From Thiobacillus sp. (GTDB taxonomy: Bacteria > Pseudomonadota > Gammaproteobacteria > Burkholderiales > Thiobacillaceae): a stretch of 51,613 nt of DNA. Below, one piece after another: positions 38,272 through 48,895 of the stretch. The notes below the pieces were generated by a model. It was not told the origin of the DNA. It ran no database searches and saw nothing but the letters and a program-made list of their open reading frames with translations. The stretch lies in contig JAABQU010000299.1 in the NCBI GenBank assembly GCA_011391285.1, positions 1 through 51,613 of the forward strand, read 5' to 3'. Every line of letters begins with the position of its first letter. Position 1 is the first letter of the stretch. Both the position numbers and the translations under genes were made by a program.

Positions 38272-38940
38272 CTACTCCACAGAAATTTTAAGGGCCATTG
38301 CGCTCACCCAGGGCGCCAGCACCAGCGACACCATCAAAAACGCGCCGAGCAGCGAGAGATGCGCTTCCGAACCGGCGCCGGAGAGCGCGCCCTCCACCGC
38401 GCCGGCACCGAAGATCAGGGCCGGCACGTAAAGCGGCAGGATCAGCAGGGTGACCAGCGCACCGCCGCCACGCAAGCCCAGCGTCAAGGCAGCCCCGATA
38501 CTGCCGAGCAGGGACAGGATGGGTGTGCCGATGGCCAGCGACAGAACCAGCATCCACAGCGCATCGGCCGGCAGATTGAACTGGATTCCCAACACCGGCG
38601 CAATGAGCAGCAGCGGAATGCCATTGATGATCCAATGCGCGATCGCCTTGCCCAGGGCCAACAGGGCGGTGGGATAGGGCGACAGCAGCATTTGCTCCAG
38701 GCTGCCGTCGCGGTAATCGTCGGCAAACAGCCGCTCCATCGACAGCAGCGAGGCCAGCAGCGCCGCCACCCAGACCACGCCGGGCCCGATGGACCGCAGC
38801 ATACCCGGCTCCGGTCCGATGCCCAGTGGAAACAGGCTCACCACCATGACAAAGAAGAATTGCGCCGTCAGCCAGTCGCCACGACGACGCGCCGCCAGCA
38901 ATACATCGCGGCGGATGACGGTGAACAAAAATTTCAGCAT
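38272..38940 (-). CDS. ccmB: haem exporter protein CcmB
   Basis: Permease subunit of the CcmAB ABC transporter, which releases haem-loaded CcmE from the CcmC complex. It is 222 aa with six hydrophobic segments. The opening FTVIRRDVLLAARRRGDWL and the LSMERLFADDYRDGSLEQML segment are family hallmarks. It starts 21 bases after ccmA. Confidence 0.95.
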   Translation of the reverse strand: MLKFLFTVIRRDVLLAARRRGDWLTAQFFFVMVVSLFPLGIGPEPGMLRSIGPGVVWVAALLASLLSMERLFADDYRDGSLEQMLLSPYPTALLALGKAIAHWIINGIPLLLIAPVLGIQFNLPADALWMLVLSLAIGTPILSLLGSIGAALTLGLRGGGALVTLLILPLYVPALIFGAGAVEGALSGAGSEAHLSLLGAFLMVSLVLAPWVSAMALKISVE

Positions 38941-38961
38941 GGAAACCCGTGCGCAACCATG

Positions 38962-39591
38962 CTATTCCCCGACCGACAGGGTTTGGTACGGCAGGCCATC
39001 CAGCGCCAGCGGCTGATGAGTGGTCATGACCACGATCCCGCCGGCCACGACGTGGTCCCGAATCATCTGCTCCACCCTTGCGACCCCGTCAACATCAAGT
39101 CCGGTCAGCGGCTCGTCGAGGATCCACAGCAGCGCACCGGCCGCCATCAAGCCGGCCAGTGCAACGCGTCGCCGCTGGCCGAAAGACAACACGCGAGCGG
39201 GCAAATCCACGCAACGCGACAGACCCACCTGCCCCAGCGCGGCCGTGGCAACCGTGTCATCCAGAACACGGCCATCCAGCGCCGCGGCGATCCGAAGGTT
39301 CTCCATGGGCGTGAGGTCGTCCTTGATGCCGTTGGCATGACCGACATAGGCCATCTCCCGGCCATAGTGCTCGTGCACTGTCTTGATGGGCTGGTCGCGC
39401 CAGTTCACCCATCCCGCGGCAGGCACGGACAGTCCGCAGAGGATGCGCAACAGGCTGGTCTTGCCGTGCCCGTTGCCGCCCCGCACCCATAAGATTTCGC
39501 CACGGCCCAATTCGAAACCCAAATTCTTGAACAACAGGCGCTCGCCGCGTTCGCAAGCCAGCCCATGGGCAGAAAGCATCATTGGCCCCAT
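38962..39591 (-). CDS. ccmA: haem exporter ATPase CcmA
   Basis: ATP-binding subunit of CcmAB. 209 aa from the ATG at 39591, with in-frame ATG alternatives at 39582 and 39579. Walker A is GGNGHGKTS (Lys44), the signature is LSFGQRRRVALA, and Walker B is LLWILDEPLTGLD. First gene of the operon, divergent from the decaheme cytochrome gene, with a 482-bp gap between them. Confidence 0.95.
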   Translation of the reverse strand: MGPMMLSAHGLACERGERLLFKNLGFELGRGEILWVRGGNGHGKTSLLRILCGLSVPAAGWVNWRDQPIKTVHEHYGREMAYVGHANGIKDDLTPMENLRIAAALDGRVLDDTVATAALGQVGLSRCVDLPARVLSFGQRRRVALAGLMAAGALLWILDEPLTGLDVDGVARVEQMIRDHVVAGGIVVMTTHQPLALDGLPYQTLSVGE

Positions 39592-40073
39592 CAATCCTGA
39601 ACATCGACACGGGGGCGAGCTTATCCGAAACCGCAGCATTTAACACGATCGGAACGCCACTCACGGCTGCGGCAAACACGACAGGGGGAATGCGGCACCC
39701 GATGCGAAGACCTGCTGCCCGGGACCGAATGCCGGAAACGGTTCGGCATACGTCGAGACACGCGCGCGAAAACGGGTCAGCAACCGGGCAACAGACGATT
39801 GCCTTGTGACGCGGCACCCACTCCGCAGATATCCGGCCGCAAGCCAGAGAGGCCGTCGCGTTGTTAATTTGCATCGTAAGCCAGGGGCGAACCCGGCTGG
39901 CCACTCAGAACGGTTGCCACGGCAGCGCGCGCGGCTGACAATTCACTCAAGGCACAAAAATACCAAATCACCTATGCTTCGTAAAAACGGCCTCCGTTGT
40001 AGTTGGGAGGGGGCTCGATTGCGCCGACAGCCTTCCGCTGAACTTATAACAAAGCAAAACTACGGGGAAAAAC
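39592..40073. other. 482-bp region between the divergent ccm and decaheme operons
   Basis: No gene was found here. It contains small inverted repeats (ATGCCG at 39729-39734 with CGGCAT at 39744-39749; AACGG-CCT-CCGTT at 39986-39998) and an A-rich stretch near 39955-39990, more AT-rich than the flanks. One weak sigma-70-like pair (CTGACA at about 39936, AAATAC 17 bases on) lies upstream of the cytochrome gene. No FNR or other known operator was recognised. It probably holds both divergent promoters. Confidence 0.5.
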
Positions 40074-40940
40074 ATGATGCGCGTCTTCCTATCCATTCTG
40101 ACCGCATGGGCGGTGTTCCACTTGCCACCGACCTTGGCCCAGGCGCCTGCCCCCGCCCCGGCCCCCACCCCGGCGCAGGCGCTGGCGCCCATCAACAATG
40201 AAACCTGCAAGACCTGCCACGTGACCGTCGAGGATCACAAGGTCAATGCCTATCACGGCGACTGCCTGACCTGCCACACGCCGGAACCCAAGCATGTCGT
40301 GGAGGGCGGCAAGGGTACGGTCAAGTTCCCGGCTGCGGACAACTGCCTGTCCTGCCACAAGAACAACGACCACAAGCGCATGAACTGGGCGTTTTCCCCA
40401 CACAAAAAGGCCGGGGTCGAATGCAACAACTGCCACGGCATCCATTCGCAAGAGGTCCATTTGAAAGACGGACAGGAATTCAAGGGGCTGAACGTCGGCA
40501 TGTGGAAGTCCGACAGGAATTCGGCGGTGTGCATGACCTGCCACAAGGACGTCGCCGCCCGCATGAACATGCCCTCGCACCATCCGGTGAAGGAAGGCGG
40601 CCTGTCCTGCGTGAACTGCCACGACCCCCACACCGGCAAGCAGACCACCCTTGCCGGCAAGACCGAGCAGTGCACCCAGTGCCACCAGAACGTGCGCGGG
40701 CCCAGGGTGTTCGAGCACGCGCCCGTGGTGGAGGACTGCACCATTTGCCACAACCCGCATGGCTCGCCCAACCGCCGCCTGATGCAACTGGCGCAGCCGA
40801 TGCAGTGCCTGCAGTGCCATTCGATCACGGCCAACCGGCACACCAAGGCCGGCGCGCTCACCGGCGCCCAGATGCGCAATTGCACCAACTGCCACAGCGC
40901 CATCCACGGCAGTCACAGCGACCCCAAACTGAAATACTGA
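40074..40940 (+). CDS. decaheme c-type cytochrome, MtrA/MtoA/PioA/DmsE family
   Basis: Periplasmic cytochrome that fills an outer-membrane barrel and moves electrons across the outer membrane. It is 288 aa with exactly ten CXXCH motifs, their first cysteines at 45, 64, 91, 117, 153, 179, 200, 222, 245 and 270, and many extra histidines as distal ligands. A signal peptide ends near residue 23 (LAQA), followed by an Ala-Pro linker (about 24-39). A GGGGA ribosome site precedes ATG-ATG. It is followed after 14 bases by its barrel partner. DmsE (DMSO respiration), MtrA (metal reduction) and MtoA/PioA (iron oxidation) are not separable by eye; the context of two genes without an outer cytochrome or a DMSO reductase favours the MtoA/PioA role. 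Confidence 0.93.
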   Translation: MMRVFLSILTAWAVFHLPPTLAQAPAPAPAPTPAQALAPINNETCKTCHVTVEDHKVNAYHGDCLTCHTPEPKHVVEGGKGTVKFPAADNCLSCHKNNDHKRMNWAFSPHKKAGVECNNCHGIHSQEVHLKDGQEFKGLNVGMWKSDRNSAVCMTCHKDVAARMNMPSHHPVKEGGLSCVNCHDPHTGKQTTLAGKTEQCTQCHQNVRGPRVFEHAPVVEDCTICHNPHGSPNRRLMQLAQPMQCLQCHSITANRHTKAGALTGAQMRNCTNCHSAIHGSHSDPKLKY

Positions 40941-40954
40941 GGCGGGAGAGAGAC

Positions 40955-43228
40955 ATGACACGCAAGATCCCCATCGCATTGATGTTGCCGTCCCTCACCC
41001 TGCTCGCTGCGTCGCTGCAGGCCGACGAAATGACCGCACCACCCGTCCCCCAAGAGCCCCCTGCTTTGGCGAAGCCTGCGGCGGAGAAACCTGCTGTGGA
41101 GAAAGCTGCTGTAGAAAAATCCGCAGCAGAGACGCCTGCCACGAAAACGGCTGAGAAGGCGGTGCCGGCTGAAGGTGCCCGCGTCACCACTGCGCTCATC
41201 ACGCCGCGGCTCTTCCTGTTCGACTATTTCGACGGCGTGGACGAGAACCAGACCCAGTTTCTCGAACGCTACGACTACCGCGAGGGTTTTTCCGACGATA
41301 TCCGCTCGGACGTGTTCGTCGACCTCGATCTCGACGTGACGGTCCGGGAAAACGAGCGCGACCTGTTCGTCCTCGAGCGGCGCGGTTTCGGCGAGCACAA
41401 CCATCGCGGCACGGCAGAGTACAACGACGAAAAACTGGGCATCTACGGAAACTACTCGCACTACCGCTCGGCTACCGGCGGCATCGACTATTTGTACCGC
41501 CCTAGCGAGCCCGAACTCGGCAAGGACGGCACCGGCGGCGTTCTGCCCGGTCCGGGAGGCGCCATGGACGGCACGGGACCGTACCGAACGTTCAACGACG
41601 ACGCAGGCCCCTACAACTACCACATCGACCGCACCACCTACGGCGCGGGCTTCAAGGTCAAGCCCGCCGCGCTCGGCGACCAGGCGACCCTGGCGGTGGA
41701 CTACCAGGGCTACTCCCGCAACGGCGACAAGTTTGCACCGTTCTTTCTGGATGAACTGGGCGGCGGGGGTGGCGGCACGGGCCAGCAGCGCTGGCGCGGC
41801 ACCCGCCTCGACGTCGACGAGCGGATGAACCGGGTGGGCCTGACCGTATCCGGCTCTCCGAACAAATTGTTCGAAGTAGCCTACGAAGTGTCATTCGAGG
41901 AATTCACCAACAAGGCACCCGAACTGCAGGTGGAGCGGGATATCACCGGTCCGGCCGGCGTGACGCTCGCCGCCGGGGCCAAGACAAACCCCATCGCGTC
42001 TGTTCTATATACGCCCGACACCCAGCTGGTCAATCACGGCATCCGTGCCAGCAAGACCTTCAATGACCGCGTGGTGGTCTCTGCAGGCTATGGCGCGTCC
42101 TGGCTGAAGCAGGAATCCTTCAGCGAACTGGAATTGCTCTCCGGCCACACCAGGGGCGAGATCGCCAGCGACAATGCCTATCTCACCGCCAACGCCCTGG
42201 TTTCGTCCGATGTGTCGGTCGAAGGCCACATCAAGTATTCCAACCGCGACAACGACTCGACCTTCCCGGACGCGCTGGTCAGCACGACCGCAGGGCCGCG
42301 CATCGACCGCATCAACTCGCTGGACTATGGCGCCTCAGCCAACTGGCGCCCCGGTTTCCTCGGCTCCAACCTGACCCTCGGCTGGCGCCGGCTCGACATT
42401 GAGCGCGACCTGACCTGGGGTGCGAGCGGACAGTCCATCGCACCGGCACAGTCGCTCTACCGCGAGGACACCCTGTCCGACGAGGTCTATCTGAAATGGA
42501 CCGCCCGCCCGGCGATGGGCTGGAACCTGCGCGTCACCCCGTCCTTCACCTGGGCGGACGAGACCGGTCTAGTCACCGAACCGGAGGAGATGTTCAAGCT
42601 GAAATCCATGCTGAGCTATGCGGCACCTGAGGGCTGGGTGGTGAGCGGCTTCTACGACTACACGGACAAGCAGAACGGCAACAACAGCTTCACCGATGGC
42701 GTCGGCGGGCTGACCTACAACCAGGAGATCGACAGCACCCTGCACTCGGCGGGCCTCAGCCTGAACGCGTCGCTGCATGAGAACGTCAACACCTACGCGA
42801 ACCTGTACTGGATGCAGGACGACTTTTCCAGCTATCTGATCCGGTCCGATGTGGAACGCTGGAATCCCGGCGTGGTGTTCACACCGATTGACGCACCCAA
42901 CTACAAGATCGATTCCTACGTCTTCAATCTGGGCGCAGACTGGCAGTACGGCGACAAGCTCAAGCTGGACGGCAGCTACACGTTCTCGAAGTCCACGGGG
43001 GATGTGGCCAGCGGCGCGGTTCAGGCCAGTCTGGTAGCCGCGACCGGCACGATCGACTCGATCATCGACAACACCCTGCATTCCTTCGCGCTGGGGGCCG
43101 AATACCTGATCGACGACAAGGCCACGCTGCGCGTGAACTACTTCTACGACCGCTACGAAGACGATGCCTACGACCTGTTGTCGGGCGGGGTACACATGAT
43201 GGCAGTCGGCGTGTCCTACGCCATGTAA
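40955..43228 (+). CDS. MtrB/PioB-family decaheme-associated outer-membrane beta-barrel protein
   Basis: Outer-membrane porin-like sheath for the decaheme cytochrome. 757 aa from the ATG at 40955 (GGGAG ribosome site). Signal peptide about 1-23, then a low-complexity A/K/E/P-rich stretch (about 27-74), then a long beta-barrel region rich in alternating aromatic strands (e.g. LGIYGNYSHY, DYGASANWRP, FALGAEYLID, LRVNYFYDRYED) ending VGVSYAM with a near-terminal aromatic. No cysteine occurs anywhere in the protein, so the N-terminal CXXC seen in Shewanella MtrB is absent. The larger open frame upstream overlaps the cytochrome gene and is not used. A strong terminator follows. Confidence 0.93.
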   Translation: MTRKIPIALMLPSLTLLAASLQADEMTAPPVPQEPPALAKPAAEKPAVEKAAVEKSAAETPATKTAEKAVPAEGARVTTALITPRLFLFDYFDGVDENQTQFLERYDYREGFSDDIRSDVFVDLDLDVTVRENERDLFVLERRGFGEHNHRGTAEYNDEKLGIYGNYSHYRSATGGIDYLYRPSEPELGKDGTGGVLPGPGGAMDGTGPYRTFNDDAGPYNYHIDRTTYGAGFKVKPAALGDQATLAVDYQGYSRNGDKFAPFFLDELGGGGGGTGQQRWRGTRLDVDERMNRVGLTVSGSPNKLFEVAYEVSFEEFTNKAPELQVERDITGPAGVTLAAGAKTNPIASVLYTPDTQLVNHGIRASKTFNDRVVVSAGYGASWLKQESFSELELLSGHTRGEIASDNAYLTANALVSSDVSVEGHIKYSNRDNDSTFPDALVSTTAGPRIDRINSLDYGASANWRPGFLGSNLTLGWRRLDIERDLTWGASGQSIAPAQSLYREDTLSDEVYLKWTARPAMGWNLRVTPSFTWADETGLVTEPEEMFKLKSMLSYAAPEGWVVSGFYDYTDKQNGNNSFTDGVGGLTYNQEIDSTLHSAGLSLNASLHENVNTYANLYWMQDDFSSYLIRSDVERWNPGVVFTPIDAPNYKIDSYVFNLGADWQYGDKLKLDGSYTFSKSTGDVASGAVQASLVAATGTIDSIIDNTLHSFALGAEYLIDDKATLRVNYFYDRYEDDAYDLLSGGVHMMAVGVSYAM

Positions 43229-43249
43229 AGGGACGTGCTACGCACTTGC

Positions 43250-43284
43250 AAAAAAGAGGGGGCAGAAATGCCCCCTCTTTTTTT
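43250..43284. terminator. strong bidirectional intrinsic terminator after the MtrB-type gene
   Basis: A 14-bp stem (AAAAAAGAGGGGGC at 43250-43263 with GCCCCCTCTTTTTT at 43270-43283) encloses a 6-base loop and ends in a T-run, with an A-run on the other flank. It lies 21 bases after the barrel gene stop and would also end minus-strand transcription coming from ppsA. Confidence 0.92.
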
Positions 43285-43432
43285 ACCTGAATTTGCCAAA
43301 GACAGCCGGTTCCAGCGCCTGGTTCAACGCTACGGTATGGCCGCGGCGCCATGCGGGTGAGCGCCACGTTCCGCTTCTCGGTCCATTCCTGCGATGCGCA
43401 AAGCGGAGCAGCCCCCCCTCCCCGGGCGCGCG

Positions 43433-45775
<2,343 letters not shown>

Positions 45776-45785
45776 AATCCACTCC

Positions 45786-46562
45786 ATGAAAAAACGCGTC
45801 GCATACTGCGTGTCCGATCACACCGGCGTCACCGTCGAGGCGGTGGCGAAAAGCGTGCTGGCGCAGTTTCCTGCAGTTGAGTTTAGCCTGATTGTGCTGC
45901 CTTTTATCGACAGCCCGGAAAAGGCTCAGGCCGCCGCCGAACAGATTGCTGCCACCCCCGATGCCCTGGTGTTTTCCACCCTGGCTGACCCGGCCCTGCG
46001 CGCCGGCCTGCGTCAAAGCCACGCTCGCCTGTTCGATGTCTTCGACCTTGTCGCCCCCGCCGTGGAGACCGTTCTCGGTCAGGCTGCCACGCCCAGCGGC
46101 GGACACACCCACGGCATGACCAATGACTACGAATCGCGCATGGATGCGGTGAATTTCAGTCTGGCGCTGGACGATGGCCTGCAGCCCCAGCGGCTCGACC
46201 AGGCCGACCTGATCCTGGTCGGCGTCTCGCGCGTCGGCAAAACGCCCACCGCGCTCTACCTTGCGCTTCAATACGGCCTGCGCGTCGCCAACTATCCGCT
46301 CACCCCGGACGACCTTGAACACGGCAAGCTGCCCGACGTCCTGCTTGCCAACCTGCCCCGCCTGCGCGCCCTGACGCTGTCGGCGGAGCGCCTTGCCGCC
46401 ATCCGCCACGCCCGCTATCCCGACAGCCGCTATGCCAGCCTGCAACAATGCCGTGACGAACTCGCTACCGCCGAGAAGCTGTTCGCACGCCATGCCCTCC
46501 CCGTCCTCGACACCAGCCGCATGTCGGTGGAAGAAATCGCCGCGCACCTGCGGCATCCCTGA
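45786..46562 (+). CDS. ppsR: phosphoenolpyruvate synthase regulatory protein (PSRP)
   Basis: Bifunctional serine/threonine kinase and pyrophosphorylase that inactivates and reactivates PEP synthase. It is 258 aa with the DUF299/PSRP signatures [12 protein letters not shown], the P-loop [10 protein letters not shown] (about 143-152), and a C-terminal region ending [12 protein letters not shown]. Its ATG lies ten bases from the ppsA start, on the opposite strand, so their promoters overlap each other's coding region. Confidence 0.95.
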   Translation: MKKRVAYCVSDHTGVTVEAVAKSVLAQFPAVEFSLIVLPFIDSPEKAQAAAEQIAATPDALVFSTLADPALRAGLRQSHARLFDVFDLVAPAVETVLGQAATPSGGHTHGMTNDYESRMDAVNFSLALDDGLQPQRLDQADLILVGVSRVGKTPTALYLALQYGLRVANYPLTPDDLEHGKLPDVLLANLPRLRALTLSAERLAAIRHARYPDSRYASLQQCRDELATAEKLFARHALPVLDTSRMSVEEIAAHLRHP

Positions 46563-46852
46563 AGCGGCACCAAGGCCCCTAGCCTCAAGTTCTCCGCCAT
46601 TCTCCCGTTTGAAGGTAATCTGGACGTCGATTCGGTCGGGGTTTGAATCCCGACTTGCACTCATGCAGCGGAACTTATAGATGCCGAGACCCATGCCACC
46701 GACCGGGCCATACACGGAGATTTCGCCGCTGTGCCGGCATTTAACACTGCACCGTGCTACCCGCTGGTAAAACGCTCTTCTGGCCCCTTTGAAGACGATG
46801 CAATATCCATACGCCAAGATCAATCAGGAAGGCTCCGGTTTGAGCACTCAGC
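46563..46852. other. 290-bp intergenic region with a tRNA T-arm-like hairpin
   Basis: No convincing gene is present. GTCGGG (46635-46640) and CCCGAC (46649-46654) enclose GTTTGAAT, which looks like a T-arm and T-loop of a tRNA. No matching acceptor, D- or anticodon arm was found upstream, so it is either a degenerate tRNA 3' remnant or a chance hairpin after ppsR. Confidence 0.35.
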
Positions 46853-48895
46853 ATGCACGACAACCCTGACGCCACCTCAGCCAGGTCGACGCGACGTCCC
46901 GCCAGTGCCACAGCCTGGCGGCGCATGCTGCTTGCCGGATTCGTCATCCAGTTGCTGCTGATTTTGTTTGTCACCGCCATTGGCTTGCGGCAATTGGGGG
47001 TGACCACGCAAAACCTCAACCAGGTGGTCGACGTACACATGCGCAAGCAGAACTTCACCAAGGCCATGGTGGTTTCCGCGCGTGAGCGAACCCTGATCAT
47101 GTTCATGCTCACCAAGATAAAGGACCCCTTCGAACGTGACGAATTGCTCATGCAATTCCACCAGAAGGGCTCGGAGTTTGTCGCGGCACGGCGGGCGCTC
47201 CTGGACCTGCCCCTGAACGCGCGGGAGCGCGAACTGATCGTCCTGCAACGGCAGTTGATCAGTTTCGCCCAGCCGATCCAGGAGCAGGTCATCGAACTGA
47301 TCAGCGCCGACTACACCCATGCGGCCGAAGACCTGGTTATCCTGAAAGCCATCCCTGCGCAGAACAACGTCATGGACGTATTGTCGAAACTGGACGCCGA
47401 AGCCCAGCAGGTTGCACTGGCAGCCAGCCACAAGGCGCATGAAGCCCACAGGGTGGCGCGTTTCTGGATATATCTGTTGTCCGGAATCGCCCTACTGCTG
47501 GGCCTCTTCGTCGCCGGGGTTGTCTTGTATTACACCAACCGCATGAGCCGGGAACGCGAGCGCCTCGCCACACAGGACACCCTGACCGGCCTGCCCAACC
47601 GCATGCTGTTCCGGGATCGCCTGGAGCAGTCTCTGATCCGCGCCAAGCGGCGTGACACGCTGGTCGGGGTGATGTTCATCGATCTCGATCACTTCAAGCG
47701 TATCAACGACACACTTGGACACGCCAGCGGCGACCAGCTCATTTGCGAGGTGGCCCAGCGCCTGCAATCGGTGACACGCGCCGAGGACATCGTGGCGCGA
47801 TTGGGCGGCGACGAATTCGTCGTCATCATCGATGCCGTCAGGATCAGCCAGATTCTTCAGGTCGTTGAAAAAACGCTCGCGATGGTCAGTGAACCATACC
47901 GGATTGCCGGGCGCGAAATCTTCTCCAGTTGCAGCATCGGAGTCAGCGTCTACCCGAGTGATGGCACCGATGCCAGCAGCCTGCTGAAAAATGCAGACAC
48001 GGCGATGTACACCGCCAAGAACAGCGGGAGAAACCGCTTCCAGCTATACGATGCCGCCATGAACGCGATGGCGGAAGAAAGGCTGCAGCTGGAAACCGAT
48101 CTGCACTACGCACTGGAACAGAACGAATTCGTGTTTCACTATCAGCCCCAGCTCAACCTGGAAACCGGACGCATCGAGGGCGTCGAAGCGCTGCTCCGCT
48201 GGAACAAGCCGGACAAGGGGCTACTCAACCCGGCAATCTTCCTGGGCATACTGGAAGAAAATGATGGCATCGTCCGGGTCGGACGGTCGCTCCTGGTGGC
48301 GGCCTGCCAGCAGACGGCAGACTGGCATGCCGCCGGGTTCCACGACCTGAGCGTGGCCATCAACATTTCAAGCAAGGAATTCTGGCACCACACCCTGATT
48401 GATAACGTACGCGACGCGCTGGCACAATCCGGCCTGCCGCCGCGATCCCTGCAGCTTGAACTGACAGAAGGCATCTTCATGGAAGACGTCGATGCGGCCG
48501 TGGTCACCATAATGGCCCTGAAAGTCTTGGGCGTTGCCGTGGCCATCGACGACTTCGGCACCGGCTATTCATCATTGGCCCATTTGAAGCGCTTTCCGCT
48601 CGACATCCTGAAAATCGACCGTTTTTTCGTCAAGGACCTGCCGAACGCGCCGGCCAGCGAAGCCCTCATCAGTTCGATTCTTGCCCTGTGCAAGGGACTG
48701 AATCTTGGCACTGTCGCCGAAGGGGTGGAGAGCCGGGAGCAACTCGAAGCACTGCGCAAGCTGGGCTGTCAGATCATGCAGGGGCATTTCATCAGCCGCC
48801 CCGTTCCCGCCGGAGAGATCACCGCGCTGCTGGGCCACGACTGGCTGAAGGAATTCGGCTCGAGCCTGGATGAACGCCAGGGCAGTCTGGTCTAG
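46853..48895 (+). CDS. membrane GGDEF-EAL cyclic-di-GMP signalling protein
   Basis: 680 aa. Two membrane helices (about 24-46 and 203-227) flank a helical periplasmic sensor of about 155 residues, resembling a four-helix-bundle ligand domain. There is no HAMP; the GGDEF domain follows directly. The diguanylate cyclase motif GGDEF is at 318-322, with an inhibitory-site RAED at 309-312 five residues upstream. The EAL domain has EAL at 445-447 and DDFGTGYSS at 566-574. Both catalytic motifs are intact, so it may make or break c-di-GMP depending on input. Its stop overlaps that of the convergent methyltransferase gene. Confidence 0.93.
   Translation: MHDNPDATSARSTRRPASATAWRRMLLAGFVIQLLLILFVTAIGLRQLGVTTQNLNQVVDVHMRKQNFTKAMVVSARERTLIMFMLTKIKDPFERDELLMQFHQKGSEFVAARRALLDLPLNARERELIVLQRQLISFAQPIQEQVIELISADYTHAAEDLVILKAIPAQNNVMDVLSKLDAEAQQVALAASHKAHEAHRVARFWIYLLSGIALLLGLFVAGVVLYYTNRMSRERERLATQDTLTGLPNRMLFRDRLEQSLIRAKRRDTLVGVMFIDLDHFKRINDTLGHASGDQLICEVAQRLQSVTRAEDIVARLGGDEFVVIIDAVRISQILQVVEKTLAMVSEPYRIAGREIFSSCSIGVSVYPSDGTDASSLLKNADTAMYTAKNSGRNRFQLYDAAMNAMAEERLQLETDLHYALEQNEFVFHYQPQLNLETGRIEGVEALLRWNKPDKGLLNPAIFLGILEENDGIVRVGRSLLVAACQQTADWHAAGFHDLSVAINISSKEFWHHTLIDNVRDALAQSGLPPRSLQLELTEGIFMEDVDAAVVTIMALKVLGVAVAIDDFGTGYSSLAHLKRFPLDILKIDRFFVKDLPNAPASEALISSILALCKGLNLGTVAEGVESREQLEALRKLGCQIMQGHFISRPVPAGEITALLGHDWLKEFGSSLDERQGSLV

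Noticed and set aside
39582..39809. Plus-strand 75-aa open frame between ccmA and the cytochrome gene
   Set aside because: No ribosome site, composition like random GC-rich DNA, and no recognisable features.
40421..40954. Longer N-terminal extension of the barrel gene, overlapping the decaheme cytochrome gene
   Set aside because: It is out of frame with the cytochrome and has no family similarity. The ATG at 40955 has a GGGAG ribosome site and starts a clear signal peptide.
43285..43432. Possible small gene between the terminator and the ppsA stop
   Set aside because: No open frame with a ribosome site or recognisable sequence; probably non-coding spacer.
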